DNA from: Bacillus sp. ISL-18
GTDB taxonomy: Bacteria > Bacillota > Bacilli > Bacillales > Cytobacillaceae
Length of the DNA stretch: 64,000 bases
Assembly: GCF_018613415.1 (NCBI RefSeq)
Contig: NZ_JAGGQG010000010.1
Location: 347,573-411,572 of the forward strand
Direction of reading: 5' to 3'
Shown here in pieces: positions 57,843 through 64,000 of this stretch. The position numbers and the translations under genes were made by a program. The notes under the pieces were generated by a model, which made no database searches, was not told the DNA's origin, and saw only the letters and a program-made list of their open reading frames with translations. Every line of letters starts with the position of its first letter. Position 1 is the stretch's first letter.

Positions 57843-58358
57843 CTAAAATAATAAAATAATTAGTAACAACCCGGATAAGAATCCTAAGCTCTTTAGCATT
57901 TTTTCATATTTTGCTTGCCGGTCAATGGCATCAGCTTCTTCTCTTTCAAGATGGGAAAGGGTAAGCAAAATATGCTTTTGCTGGGAAATGCGGTCATGGC
58001 GTCCTAATGTTTCCCCAAATTGTTTCATTACCTCGAATTCACCCTGTTTTAAAGCGGTTAATTTCCAAATTTCTTGTAAACTAGTCTCCCAGGCATCTTT
58101 AACCGTTGTTTCTGTTTTTGTTAATCTACTCGCAAAGGTTTCAAAAAACTTTGACAGCGGATTTGTAAGCTGGGCGGATAATCTCCTAGCAGCCTCATGT
58201 AACGGTGTATGGCTGTACATTATTTCAGCCTCAAGTGATTGTAAGGCTGACCGTAATGCCCTTAATTGCTTAGGTCGGTCACTAAAATTCCGGGCAGCTT
58301 CGAACCCTGTCCAGGTCGTGGCAATAATAATGATAATGGCACCAATTAGTTTAATCAT
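57843..58358 (-). CDS. spoIIIAB: Stage III sporulation protein AB
   Basis: A 171-residue protein with a membrane helix at each end and a soluble helical middle (LRALRSALQSLEAEIMYSHTPL and KYEKMLKSLGFLSGLL), like the GspF-related fold reported for SpoIIIAB. Second gene of the operon, with one base between it and spoIIIAA. Confidence 0.93.
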   Translation of the reverse strand: MIKLIGAIIIIIATTWTGFEAARNFSDRPKQLRALRSALQSLEAEIMYSHTPLHEAARRLSAQLTNPLSKFFETFASRLTKTETTVKDAWETSLQEIWKLTALKQGEFEVMKQFGETLGRHDRISQQKHILLTLSHLEREEADAIDRQAKYEKMLKSLGFLSGLLLIILLF

Positions 58359-58359
58359 T

Positions 58360-59283
58360 TTATGTCACTCTCACTTTATGAGGCATTTCCTTACCCTCAG
58401 CATCGAGAATGCGGGTAATCGTTCCTGGCCCTGATAATCTGCTTAAGATGACAAAACGTTCAAATATCTTTTGGTCCATAATGTCCCTTAATGAGGGACG
58501 TTTTCTAATTTCATCTATATTTGAACCGTGGGTGGTCATCATCAGTTTAATTCCTGCATGTACCGCCTCTTGGATAGCTTCTGCATCTTCTCGGCGGCCG
58601 ATTTCGTCAACAATCAGCACATCCGGACTCATCGAACGGATCATCATCATCATTCCTTCTGCTTTCGGACAAGCATCTAAGACATCTAGACGATGACCAA
58701 AGGTTAACTGTGGTACCCCATTCACGCACCCAGCAATCTCACTCCGCTCATCAACAATCCCCACTTTACTAGCTTTAATACCTTTTGCATGGTTCCCCGA
58801 TGAAATGATTCTTGCAATATCCCGCAGCATTGTTGTTTTTCCTGTCTGCGGCGGTCCAATGATCATGGTATGCATCCAGTCTTCTTGAAAAATATAAGGA
58901 ATAATTGCCTCCGCAATTCCAACCTTCTCCCTTGCAATTCTAATATTAAAAGAGGAGATATCCCTTATCGCCTTAACCTTTCCATCTTCAAGAATGACCT
59001 TTCCAGCCAGTCCAATCCGATGCCCTCCAGATATGGTAATATAACCGCGTTTAAGTTCTTCTTCCAGTGTATAGATGGAAAATTGACTAATTTTATTCAG
59101 AAGATGAAAAGCATCCTCAGGCTGAATAATATACGATAAAAACCTAGGAGCACCCTTTAGAGTGATCTCAATGGGACGGTTAATCCGGATGCGGATTTCC
59201 TCTACTTCTTCTTTTTGATTAGGAGGGATTTGATTGATTAAGCTGGCAAGATTTTTAGGTAAAAAGGTAAGAATCGTTTCCAC
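58360..59283 (-). CDS. spoIIIAA: Stage III sporulation ATPase SpoIIIAA
   Basis: A 307-residue secretion-type ATPase energising the SpoIIIA channel. GPPQTGKTTMLRDIARII is Walker A near residue 145, VDERSEIAG and the VLIVDEIGRREDAEAI Walker B follow. The open frame runs to 59343, but that start lies upstream of the sigma-E promoter's transcript start; GTG 59283 has GGAGGAGG eight bases upstream and gives exactly the length of the B. subtilis protein. ATG 59301 is a weaker alternative. First gene of the operon. Confidence 0.93.
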   Translation of the reverse strand: METILTFLPKNLASLINQIPPNQKEEVEEIRIRINRPIEITLKGAPRFLSYIIQPEDAFHLLNKISQFSIYTLEEELKRGYITISGGHRIGLAGKVILEDGKVKAIRDISSFNIRIAREKVGIAEAIIPYIFQEDWMHTMIIGPPQTGKTTMLRDIARIISSGNHAKGIKASKVGIVDERSEIAGCVNGVPQLTFGHRLDVLDACPKAEGMMMMIRSMSPDVLIVDEIGRREDAEAIQEAVHAGIKLMMTTHGSNIDEIRKRPSLRDIMDQKIFERFVILSRLSGPGTITRILDAEGKEMPHKVRVT

Positions 59284-59322
59284 GTATGTTTCCTCCTCCA
59301 TTTTCCCTTTCTCATTAATTAA

Positions 59323-59351
59323 AATGTATGCCTGCTTGGACACAATATGAC
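59323..59351 (-). promoter_or_regulatory. Sigma-E promoter of the spoIIIA operon
   Basis: On the minus strand GTCATATT (59344-59351), 13 bases, CATACATT (59323-59330), very close to the sigma-E consensus. Transcription should start near 59313-59316, about 30 bases before the GTG start of spoIIIAA, as expected for mother-cell expression. Confidence 0.9.
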
Positions 59352-59469
59352 ATCCACGTCTGTTAATTTCATTCTATTTTTTGGTAACTGTTAATAGAAC
59401 AAAATACCACTTTTACTAGACTTTTAAGATACGAGGAACATAATCCGGGGACAGCCATATTTTATACAG

Positions 59470-59530
59470 AAAAGGCGTAAGCGCCCGTTTAGCGACGTCC
59501 AATAGTCGTGGGGGGCTGGAGCTGGACAAT
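59470..59530. repeat. Short copy of dispersed repeat family A
   Basis: AAAAGGCGTAAGCGCC at one end and GGGCTGGAGCTGGACAA at the other match the family A termini; the interior is only about 28 bases. It lies in the 295-base gap between spoIIIAA and the SIMPL gene, which also holds the spoIIIA promoter. Confidence 0.7.
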
Positions 59531-59578
59531 TCTCAAAGTCAGATATCCATAAAAAAAGTATGAAGGGACGGGGAATAA

Positions 59579-60250
59579 ATGTATCCTTATCATGTACCTA
59601 ATCGAAATGGACTCCATCCAAAAGGTCATTTAATAAAAGTGATTGGGGAAGGGGAACTCAGCCTGCCGCCGGATTCTGCGTCGGTGAACTTAGGGGTCAT
59701 AACAGAAATGAAAGATCTTATACCCGCTCAGCAGCAAAATTCTGCTTCGGTGACAAAAGTAATTAATGCGATTAAGACACTAGGCATTCCCCAAAATTTA
59801 ATCCAAACCTCTGATTATCGAATAGACACTGAATACGATTATGAACAAGGGAAACAACTTTTTCGCGGGTACAAAGTAACTCATTTAATACAGGTAAAAG
59901 TGGAAGGGCTTTCCTTAGTAGGAAAAGTTGTAGACACGGCGGTTCAAAATGGGGCGAACTTTGTATCTAACGTTCAATTTAGTCTAAAAAATAAAGACGG
60001 TTATTATTTGCAAGCCTTAGCTCTTGCTCTAAATAACGCCTGTGAAAAAGCAAAGACGATTGCCACAACCATTCATGCTACTTTAAATCCGACACCTACT
60101 TCGGTAGTGGAAAGCTGTTCTAGTGTACAGCCCATTCATTATCAAGCCGATGCCTTAGCAAAAGGGTTTAGTTCAACTCCAATTGAACCTGGTCAGCTTA
60201 AAATTAAGGCCGTTATTTCAGCAGAATTCCACTATCAAACAACGGTTTGA
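59579..60250 (+). CDS. SIMPL-domain protein (DUF541/YggE-like)
   Basis: A 223-residue protein of the SIMPL family. VIGEGELSLPPDSASVNLGVIT opens the domain, the QTSDYRIDTEYDYEQGKQLFRGYKV and NGANFVSNVQFSL segments are typical, and it ends in QLKIKAVISAEFHY. No signal peptide is visible, in contrast to YggE of Gram-negatives. GGACGGGGAA lies before the ATG. The role is unknown; members are linked to oxidative stress or membrane-associated signalling. It is divergent from spoIIIAA and convergent with the thioredoxin gene. Confidence 0.85.
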   Translation: MYPYHVPNRNGLHPKGHLIKVIGEGELSLPPDSASVNLGVITEMKDLIPAQQQNSASVTKVINAIKTLGIPQNLIQTSDYRIDTEYDYEQGKQLFRGYKVTHLIQVKVEGLSLVGKVVDTAVQNGANFVSNVQFSLKNKDGYYLQALALALNNACEKAKTIATTIHATLNPTPTSVVESCSSVQPIHYQADALAKGFSSTPIEPGQLKIKAVISAEFHYQTTV

Positions 60251-60256
60251 CAAACA

Positions 60257-60293
60257 AAAAAGGACTGAGCCGAATATTGGCCTCAATCCTTTT
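60257..60293. terminator. Bidirectional terminator between the SIMPL and thioredoxin genes
   Basis: AAAGGACTGAGCC pairs imperfectly with GGCCTCAATCCTTT (two mismatches) with A and T tails on each side, between two convergent stop codons. Confidence 0.65.
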
Positions 60294-60305
60294 CCATAGT
60301 ATAGC

Positions 60306-60815
60306 TTATTTATCATATTTCTTTGCCCAATTGTATAATTGCATCTCCGTGACAGGGCCGTTAAAGTGCTCTCTGATTGTTCCCTGTTTATCAATGACAA
60401 AAGTTTCAGGTTGTCCTGTCACATTAAACATTTTTGATACCTGAGCATTATAATCGAATAAATAGTTCATTCCTTCTTGATTGTTTTTCGTGGACTTTTT
60501 TATCCTGTCAATCGTTTCACCGCGGTTAATCATAAGAAATGGATATTTTCCACCATAATCCTTTTGAAATGCTGCAAGTTCCGGGAATTCCTCCTTACAT
60601 GGTTCACACCAGCTCGCAAAATAATTAATGATCACCACTTTGCCTTTATATTCAGAGAGTTTCGTAGTCCCACCCTCATATTTTGGCAATTCAAAGTTAT
60701 ACGCCTTATCACCGACATCGGTGTTTTTAGCCTTTGTTACCAAACTATATGCGAAAAAGCCAAACATGCCTATAATAAGAATGAGTACGAGTAATTTGAT
60801 GACTCGCTGATTCAT
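60306..60815 (-). CDS. Membrane-anchored thiol-disulphide oxidoreductase (CcmG/ResA-like)
   Basis: About 169 residues, a thioredoxin-fold protein held outside the membrane by one N-terminal helix (about 6-27). Its redox site is FASWCEPCKEEFPE (Cys-Glu-Pro-Cys), and the C-terminal PETFVIDKQGTIREH fits the TlpA/ResA/CcmG group. Its likely job is to reduce the CXXCH cysteines of apocytochrome c before haem attachment. ATG 60815 has GGAGG seven bases upstream; the frame to 60836 has none. It closes the ccm cluster, which supports a CcmG role. Confidence 0.85.
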   Translation of the reverse strand: MNQRVIKLLVLILIIGMFGFFAYSLVTKAKNTDVGDKAYNFELPKYEGGTTKLSEYKGKVVIINYFASWCEPCKEEFPELAAFQKDYGGKYPFLMINRGETIDRIKKSTKNNQEGMNYLFDYNAQVSKMFNVTGQPETFVIDKQGTIREHFNGPVTEMQLYNWAKKYDK

Positions 60816-60884
60816 CGTGTTTCCTCCTGACACCAATAAGTTTTTAACAAAGGGCCTGGATACGGTTCACAGGCCCTTAAAAAA

Positions 60885-61015
60885 TCACTTATCAAGTTCC
60901 TTTAAAAACTCTATTTCCTTTTTAAGCTTTGTGTGTCCTTTCCCTAAATTAACATATAAGCAAAAATTACCACCCATGCTACGGAATAAGCCCCATACAT
61001 ATATTCATAACCCAT
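60885..61015 (-). pseudogene. ccmD: CcmD-like haem exporter subunit, frameshifted
   Basis: ATG 61015, with GGAGG eight bases upstream, opens MGYEYMYGAYSVAWVVIFAY, a short N-terminus plus one membrane helix like CcmD. The frame meets TAG (60944-60946) after 23 codons. The reading frame one base back continues GKGHTKLKKEIEFLKELDK and stops at TGA 60885-60887, a basic-acidic helix typical of the CcmD C-terminus. Total length 131 bases, one short of 44 codons, so one missing T in ATTTAG would restore a 43-residue protein. Position right after ccmC is that of ccmD. A sequencing error and a real lesion cannot be separated here. Confidence 0.7.
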
Positions 61016-61027
61016 GTTAAATTCCTC

Positions 61028-61789
61028 CTATTTTTCCATGTCTGCTCTTAATTTTTCTTTATAACGTTCAACTTTTAGTTTCATATTTTCAAAGGTAACA
61101 CCTTTATGAAGAAGGTAAGAATATAGAATCGTGAATGCTGCAAGTGATACAAACAATGCTGTCAGCATTGAACCATCTATTCCCCCACCCTGCTGGGAAG
61201 GACCATTTCCAAAAACGATTGGATGGAATTTTGTTTGCCACCAGCGAATAGCAAAGAATACAATGGGTACATCGGCAAATCCAATAATTCCAAATACCGC
61301 TGCAAGTCTTGCTTTTTTATCCCATACACCATCCATTTGGCGAATCATAATGTAAGCAATGTAGATAAAAAATAGGATTAACGTTGTGATTAACCGTGGT
61401 TCCCAAACCCACCAGGTATTCCATGAAGACTTTGCCCAAATTGGACCGGTTGTTAACACAATAATTGTAAAAACAATCCCAATTTCTGCAGAAACATAGG
61501 CATAAGTATCAAAAATTCTTTTTCGCTTAATCAAGAATAAAATGCTAAATACAAATGTAACGAAAAAGGCCATAAATGCCAGCCACGCTGAACTCACATG
61601 AAAATAAAAGATCTTCTGTGCAGCGCCCATTGTTTTTTCTTCCGCAGCATAGATAAAGATAAAATAGAGGGCAACTAACATGGAAACAACTGTCCCTCCA
61701 AACAAGACACTAGATATATTGTTTGGTTTCATTTCCGTGAAATTAGCTCCGGGAAGTACTGCTTTCTCTCGTTCGAGATTCATACTCAT
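61028..61789 (-). CDS. ccmC: Haem exporter protein CcmC
   Basis: A 253-residue membrane protein with about six helices that handles haem transfer to CcmE on the outer face. The tryptophan-rich haem motif is visible as WNTWWVWEPRLITTL, and haem-ligand-type histidines occur in FYFHVSSAW and in the loop QTKFHPIVFGNG. ATG 61789 is chosen: GGAGG is eight bases upstream; GTG 61792 is close. Follows ccmB without a gap. Part of ccmABC, System I cytochrome c maturation, which is unusual in Bacillus, where ResB/ResC (System II) is normal. Confidence 0.9.
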   Translation of the reverse strand: MSMNLEREKAVLPGANFTEMKPNNISSVLFGGTVVSMLVALYFIFIYAAEEKTMGAAQKIFYFHVSSAWLAFMAFFVTFVFSILFLIKRKRIFDTYAYVSAEIGIVFTIIVLTTGPIWAKSSWNTWWVWEPRLITTLILFFIYIAYIMIRQMDGVWDKKARLAAVFGIIGFADVPIVFFAIRWWQTKFHPIVFGNGPSQQGGGIDGSMLTALFVSLAAFTILYSYLLHKGVTFENMKLKVERYKEKLRADMEK

Positions 61790-61792
61790 CAC

Positions 61793-62473
61793 TTAAACCT
61801 CCAGCACATAATCAATTAATAAGAAACAAACAACAAAGAAGATTAGATCGTAAGCTGTAACAAGCTGGATCCAAGCTATGGCGCTCGAAATTTTCTCCAT
61901 TTTCGTTAAGATTATCTTTGTTGCTTGCACAACTCCAATTAAAATAGGTGTTGTGATTGGAAAGAGCAAAAGCGGCAGCAGCATTTCACTGCTTTTAGAA
62001 TTTGCTGCAAGGGCTGCTAAAAACGTCCCAATTGCGATAAATCCAAAATTTCCTAAAAAGACGACTAACAGGAAATAAGGAAGACTGCCGAGAAATTTAA
62101 AATCAAATAGTAAAAATAAAAACGGAATCGAAACGATTTCAACCACTACCATCATGGTGAAATTGGCCAGGAATTTTCCTAGATAAAGACTGGCTGCTTC
62201 CATTGGCGCTACCAACAAACCTTGCATCGTATCATTTCGCTGTTCGGAGATAAACGATCGATTGAGTCCAAGAATCCCGGCAAACACGATAATAACCCAG
62301 ATGACTCCAGGAATAACCGCTCTTGTTGTATTATTCGCAGGGTCAAACGCAAAACTGAAAACTACGATAACGAGCCCCGCAAAAATAATTTGTGTAGTCA
62401 GGATTTGTTTTGTTTTTAGCTCTGAATATAGATCCTTCTTGGCTAGGAAGAGGGCTGTTCGGAAAAGGTTCAT
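61793..62473 (-). CDS. ccmB: Haem exporter membrane protein CcmB
   Basis: A 226-residue permease with six membrane helices, partner of the ATPase CcmA. The N-terminal ALFLAKKDLYSELKTKQ and the ISEQRNDTMQGLLVAPME loop are typical. It overlaps ccmA by four bases (ATGA) and ends one base before the ccmC GTG. With CcmA and CcmC it releases holo-CcmE, powered by ATP. Confidence 0.9.
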   Translation of the reverse strand: MNLFRTALFLAKKDLYSELKTKQILTTQIIFAGLVIVVFSFAFDPANNTTRAVIPGVIWVIIVFAGILGLNRSFISEQRNDTMQGLLVAPMEAASLYLGKFLANFTMMVVVEIVSIPFLFLLFDFKFLGSLPYFLLVVFLGNFGFIAIGTFLAALAANSKSSEMLLPLLLFPITTPILIGVVQATKIILTKMEKISSAIAWIQLVTAYDLIFFVVCFLLIDYVLEV

Positions 62474-63177
62474 GATACACCCTCCACTTGCAGATCATAT
62501 TTTTCAGTGACAAAACCGAGATTGTCATTTTGGATTCTAAAGTCATCAACAATTTTTCCATTCTTAACAATGATTATCCGGTCACAGATTTCCGCTGCTT
62601 GTTTAAAATCATGGGTTACCATTAATGTTGTTGTACCTTTTTCCTTGATGGATAAGATAACATTGTTTAAAATGGCAATCGCACCTTGATCCAAACCTGT
62701 ATGCGGTTCATCCAAAAGGAGAATCTCGGGATCATGGATAATTGCCCTTGCAATCGCAATCCTTTGTATCATACCGCGGGAAAAATTTTTAACTGGCTCA
62801 TTCAAAAAGAAGGATAAGCCCACATCTTTTACAAGCATCCTAGCCTTCTGTTCAACATCCTTAACCCCGTATATATTCCCAAAGAAGACGAGATTTTCTA
62901 ACGGTGAGTAATGATCATAAAGCAAGCTGGAATGGGGTAAATATCCCAATAATTTTTTTATCGGAATCTGGTTCTTTCTTAATTCCAAGCCGTTCACTAT
63001 TACCTGGCCGGATGTCGGCTTTATTAAGGAAGCCAGTACCTTTAACAGTGTACTTTTCCCCGCACCATTTGGTCCTAGGATGGCAACTGTTTCCCCTTTT
63101 TTTATTGAGAGGTTAACGCCACGTAAGATCAGCTTATTGTCTGCTTGCTTCGTCAGATTTTTTATTTCAATCATCAT
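62470..63177 (-). CDS. ccmA: Haem exporter ATP-binding protein CcmA-like
   Basis: A 235-residue ABC ATPase. Walker A GPNGAGKST is near residues 37-45, the signature FSRGMIQRIAIARAI near 134, Walker B EILLLDEPHTGLDQ near 155 and the switch histidine in VTHDF. The signature reads SRGM rather than LSGGQ, common among CcmA proteins. Downstream overlap with ccmB supports the name; on its own it could be a generic exporter ATPase. Confidence 0.88.
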   Translation of the reverse strand: MMIEIKNLTKQADNKLILRGVNLSIKKGETVAILGPNGAGKSTLLKVLASLIKPTSGQVIVNGLELRKNQIPIKKLLGYLPHSSLLYDHYSPLENLVFFGNIYGVKDVEQKARMLVKDVGLSFFLNEPVKNFSRGMIQRIAIARAIIHDPEILLLDEPHTGLDQGAIAILNNVILSIKEKGTTTLMVTHDFKQAAEICDRIIIVKNGKIVDDFRIQNDNLGFVTEKYDLQVEGVS

Positions 63178-63198
63178 GAGTCCCTCCCATCCCAGCTG

Positions 63199-64000
63199 TT
63201 ATTCAATAAACGTACGTAAATTTAGCTTAACTTGAACTAGATGCTGTTTGTAGGCAGCAAGCTTTCCATGATAGTCGTCTTCTGAGATTTTCCCATCATC
63301 AAAGGTTTCTTCTAGTTCAATGATCTTCTCCATGATTGCTTTTTGTTTTGCTAGTAATTGTTTAAATGCCTTTTCTTCTTTATCTGCGCCTAGTCTTTCT
63401 TCTTCTAATCTAGCTTTTCTTTTAAAGTAGATAAAATAGGCAATACCTGCAATTATGATTGCTCCAATAATTATTAGGAAGATGTGTGGGTTGAAACTGT
63501 GTAATGGTGATTGTGCCCACATTCTTAAATGTCCAGGGTTATGAAATGCCGGTGCAGTGTGAGTTACCCCGGTTGTGCTATTTTTATCTGTCGTTGTTGC
63601 CGCCAGCTTAGTTTCATCGGCTGGCGGTTGAACATCTTTTTTGTAGACTAGTGTAAATGTCTGTTTTTCCTTCAACCCTTCAATACTGTAGCCAAAATAG
63701 CTTTGATCATCAAATTTGAAAAGACCTTGACTAGTTGCTTCTGCACCATTAACTTCAACACTGCCCATTCCTTCAGGAACAAGGATTTGCATCATTTCAA
63801 CAGGATAATCCATGGATAATTTGATTTCTTTGCCTTTTGGCATTCGATAGCTGTAAGGGAGCACAGTTGTTTGATTCGCCGGAATTGGGGTCGTTGTAAT
63901 AAATCCTTTATCCACTTGCTTAAAAGCAATTTTACTATCTAAAAAATTTAGATCCTTCGCATTTTCAGGCAGCGTAACCTTTAAAACTGCTTCACTCTTG
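63199..64000 (-). CDS. Unrecognised membrane protein, 5' end outside the window
   Basis: The reading frame stays open to the window edge, so the N-terminus is missing; about 267 residues are visible. An extracytoplasmic part rich in beta strands (VTLPENAKDLNF, LPYSYRMPKGKEIKLS, VEVNGAEA) is followed by a Thr/Pro-rich linker, one membrane helix (about 170-190 of the visible part) and a charged coiled-coil tail ending GKISEDDYHGKLAAYK. It lies 21 bases upstream of ccmA on the same strand. I do not recognise the family; a cytochrome c biogenesis role is only suggested by position. Confidence 0.7.
   Translation of the reverse strand, partial: KSEAVLKVTLPENAKDLNFLDSKIAFKQVDKGFITTTPIPANQTTVLPYSYRMPKGKEIKLSMDYPVEMMQILVPEGMGSVEVNGAEATSQGLFKFDDQSYFGYSIEGLKEKQTFTLVYKKDVQPPADETKLAATTTDKNSTTGVTHTAPAFHNPGHLRMWAQSPLHSFNPHIFLIIIGAIIIAGIAYFIYFKRKARLEEERLGADKEEKAFKQLLAKQKAIMEKIIELEETFDDGKISEDDYHGKLAAYKQHLVQVKLNLRTFIE

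Noticed and set aside
16223-59530. CRISPR or tandem array
   Set aside because: The repeated elements are dispersed, of different length and without regular spacers.
60218-60400. Short frames overlapping the end of the SIMPL gene and the ccm thioredoxin
   Set aside because: They lie opposite to or inside real genes, lack ribosome sites and have no recognisable pattern.
60849-60881. Stem AAGGGCCTG with CAGGCCCTT before the thioredoxin gene
   Set aside because: Only about nine pairs with a long loop and no T run; it could be a weak attenuator but I could not support a terminator.
1-64000. Prophage, insertion sequence, tRNA or rRNA
   Set aside because: No transposase, integrase, phage structural gene or RNA-gene signature was seen; all long frames are chromosomal housekeeping, metabolic or sporulation genes.

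Overview
This 64 kb window is chromosomal DNA of a spore-forming Bacillaceae bacterium. It carries spo0A, spoIVB and the whole spoIIIA operon, uses AGGAGG-type ribosome sites with many TTG and GTG starts, and its gene order largely follows the yqj-bkd-spo0A-spoIIIA segment of Bacillus subtilis. Moderate G+C and dispersed GC-rich intergenic repeats suggest Bacillus sensu lato, perhaps Neobacillus; that placement is an inference. No tRNA, rRNA, CRISPR, insertion sequence or prophage was seen.

Layout: 0-9.5 kb holds an SNF2/SWIM helicase, an SDR, an MBL hydrolase, proC, a glycosyltransferase, namA and rnz. 9.7-18 kb holds zwf, dinB, a PepT-like peptidase, an acyl-CoA carboxylase beta subunit with methylmalonyl-CoA epimerase, a 32-codon Prli42 gene, an L,D-transpeptidase and yqjA. 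18-22 kb holds an ArtMQP-like amino-acid ABC transporter, an M20 amidohydrolase and the bacilliredoxin brxB. 22-38 kb holds meaB-mutB-mutA followed by the branched-chain keto-acid operon (ptb-bcd-buk-lpdV-bkdAA-bkdAB-bkdB) behind a near-perfect sigma-54 promoter, with its activator bkdR upstream. 38-54 kb holds yqzF, a GDPD, a YycC-like small gene, spo0A, spoIVB, recN, argR, yqxC, dxs, ispA, xseB, xseA, folD, nusB, yqhY, accC and accB. 54-59.3 kb is spoIIIAA-AH behind a sigma-E promoter. 59.5-64 kb holds a SIMPL protein and a System I-type cytochrome c maturation cluster (ccmA, ccmB, ccmC, a frameshifted ccmD-like gene, a CcmG/ResA-like thioredoxin) whose upstream end leaves the window.

Working together: the bkd operon turns Val/Ile/Leu into branched acyl-CoAs, and Ile and Val breakdown yields propionyl-CoA. 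The carboxylase beta subunit, epimerase, mutase and MeaB encoded nearby would convert propionyl-CoA to succinyl-CoA. spo0A, spoIVB and spoIIIA supply entry into sporulation, sigma-K checkpoint signalling and the mother cell-forespore channel.

The most unusual parts are the ccm cluster, placed where I recall efp/yqhT in B. subtilis; the apparent one-base lesion in its ccmD-like gene; an ATT start for spoIIIAD; a 12-bp inverted repeat upstream of the sigma-54 promoter; and two dispersed repeat families. I did not find a clearly undescribed system. Where a start codon differs from the longest open frame, the reason is given in the entry.
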